Below are positions 63,578-64,000 of a DNA stretch of 64,000 nt, in pieces. A model generated the notes under the pieces. It was not told the DNA's origin and made no database searches. It saw only the letters and a list, made by a program, of their open reading frames with translations. The stretch covers positions 1 to 64,000 of the forward strand of contig NZ_JAAQPI010000005.1 of NCBI RefSeq assembly GCF_011683955.1, given 5' to 3'. This stretch comes from Pseudomaricurvus alkylphenolicus. Its GTDB lineage: Bacteria; Pseudomonadota; Gammaproteobacteria; Pseudomonadales; Cellvibrionaceae. Each line of letters opens with the position of its first letter. Within the stretch, counting starts at the first letter, position 1. A program made the position numbers and the translations under genes.

Positions 63578-64000
63578 CACTGGGAACACACAATGATTTT
63601 ACTGTCGGAAAGCGCTTCCATCACCAGGTTCTTACCTTTGATCAGGTCTCCATCGGTGGCCTCTGAACCGTGAATTTTGACGGTGCCATTGGTAACGTAT
63701 GCCATGTACTCTCCGGTTACTTCAACCGTCTGGCCTGCGTTCATCAAAGCGATGTCGACTTTGGTTGAGCTGGCAAAGGTGTCGTCGTTGCGGCCACCGT
63801 ACACGCGAGTGAGTTCACCCTGTTTTGGAGAGTAGTGCCTGTAGCCGGCGGATTCACCTTTCTTTTGCGGCATAAACCAGAGTTGGATCATGCGGTTTTC
63901 CTCGCCATCGGGGTTCACTTCATTGTGTTCAAAACCTTCACCGCCAGCTCGCTGTACCTGCACATCGTTTCCTTCGAGCCCTTTGCCATGCTCAAGTGAG
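63577..64000 (-). CDS. Pirin family protein, C-terminal part (partial at right edge)
   Basis: The frame is open to the right edge, so the N-terminal part is missing. The visible 140 residues are the second half of a pirin bicupin: DVQVQRAGGEGFEHNEVNPD, then RMIQLWFMPQKKGESAGYRH and a C-terminal cupin strand set. Pirins are iron-binding proteins; some act as quercetin dioxygenases and others as redox sensors. The HNE segment contains the usual metal-ligand residues His and Glu. It overlaps the hemerythrin-like gene and is probably co-transcribed with it. Confidence 0.87.
   Translation of the reverse strand, partial: SLEHGKGLEGNDVQVQRAGGEGFEHNEVNPDGEENRMIQLWFMPQKKGESAGYRHYSPKQGELTRVYGGRNDDTFASSTKVDIALMNAGQTVEVTGEYMAYVTNGTVKIHGSEATDGDLIKGKNLVMEALSDSKIIVCSQ

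Overview
The window looks like a chromosomal segment of an aerobic, probably marine gammaproteobacterium of the TonB-receptor-rich, sulfatase-rich kind (Cellvibrionales or OM60/SAR92-like). This is inferred from six outer-membrane TonB-dependent receptors, three type I sulfatases, an OxyR/KatG pair, FeoAB, a cyanide-insensitive-type cytochrome bd oxidase, and AraC regulators with an arabinose-binding-type N-terminal domain. No rRNA, tRNA, CRISPR array, transposase or phage gene was seen. The left (LacI-type regulator) and right (pirin) genes run off the window.

Layout. 1-5.4 kb: a LacI-type regulator, a large TonB receptor of the TonB-Xanth-Caul type with a LacI-like palindrome upstream, and a sodium/solute symporter broken by two indels, which reads as a decaying sugar-uptake locus. 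5.4-7.1 kb: a HipA-like kinase plus an XRE partner, with a 25-bp inverted repeat over the start. 7.1-12.6 kb: a LysR regulator divergent from an operon of TonB receptor, ureohydrolase and MFS carrier, closed by a terminator. 12.7-17 kb: an arylsulfatase, then a TonB receptor. 17-19.7 kb: a TrmB-type regulator divergent from a GlmS-like enzyme, with twin TGTCA-N9-TGACA operators. 19.9-24.2 kb: exported KatG, OxyR, and an MpaB/DUF2236 protein. 24.3-29.6 kb: an acidic DUF4214 protein, FeoB/FeoA and a LuxR-type regulator. 29.6-34.7 kb: a membrane protein ending in a Fis-type helix-turn-helix, overlapping a ketoacyl synthase III; divergent from them a flavin monooxygenase, a DUF2783 protein and an AraC regulator.

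34.9-49.2 kb: a PLP decarboxylase, TonB receptor, arylsulfatase, aromatic amino acid permease, aldehyde dehydrogenase, MFS exporter, LuxR regulator, class III aminotransferase, MFS carrier and a small winged-helix protein. 49.2-52.2 kb: cydB, cydA and a GbsR/MarR regulator with a perfect 22-bp palindrome upstream. 52.3-57.5 kb: a sulfatase, a TonB receptor and a divergent AraC regulator. 57.7-64 kb: a binding-protein/PAS/GGDEF diguanylate cyclase, an NTF2-like protein with a TonB receptor, and a pirin-hemerythrin operon.

How the genes may work together (inference). Repeated modules of receptor, sulfatase, regulator and carrier suggest scavenging of sulfated or amine-bearing organic molecules. 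The enzymes between 31.8 and 47.4 kb could form a path from an aromatic sulfate or aromatic amino acid through amine and aldehyde to acid. Iron uptake, peroxide defence, bd oxidase and a hemerythrin-like protein form a separate redox group. Two families of REP-like repeats sit between genes.
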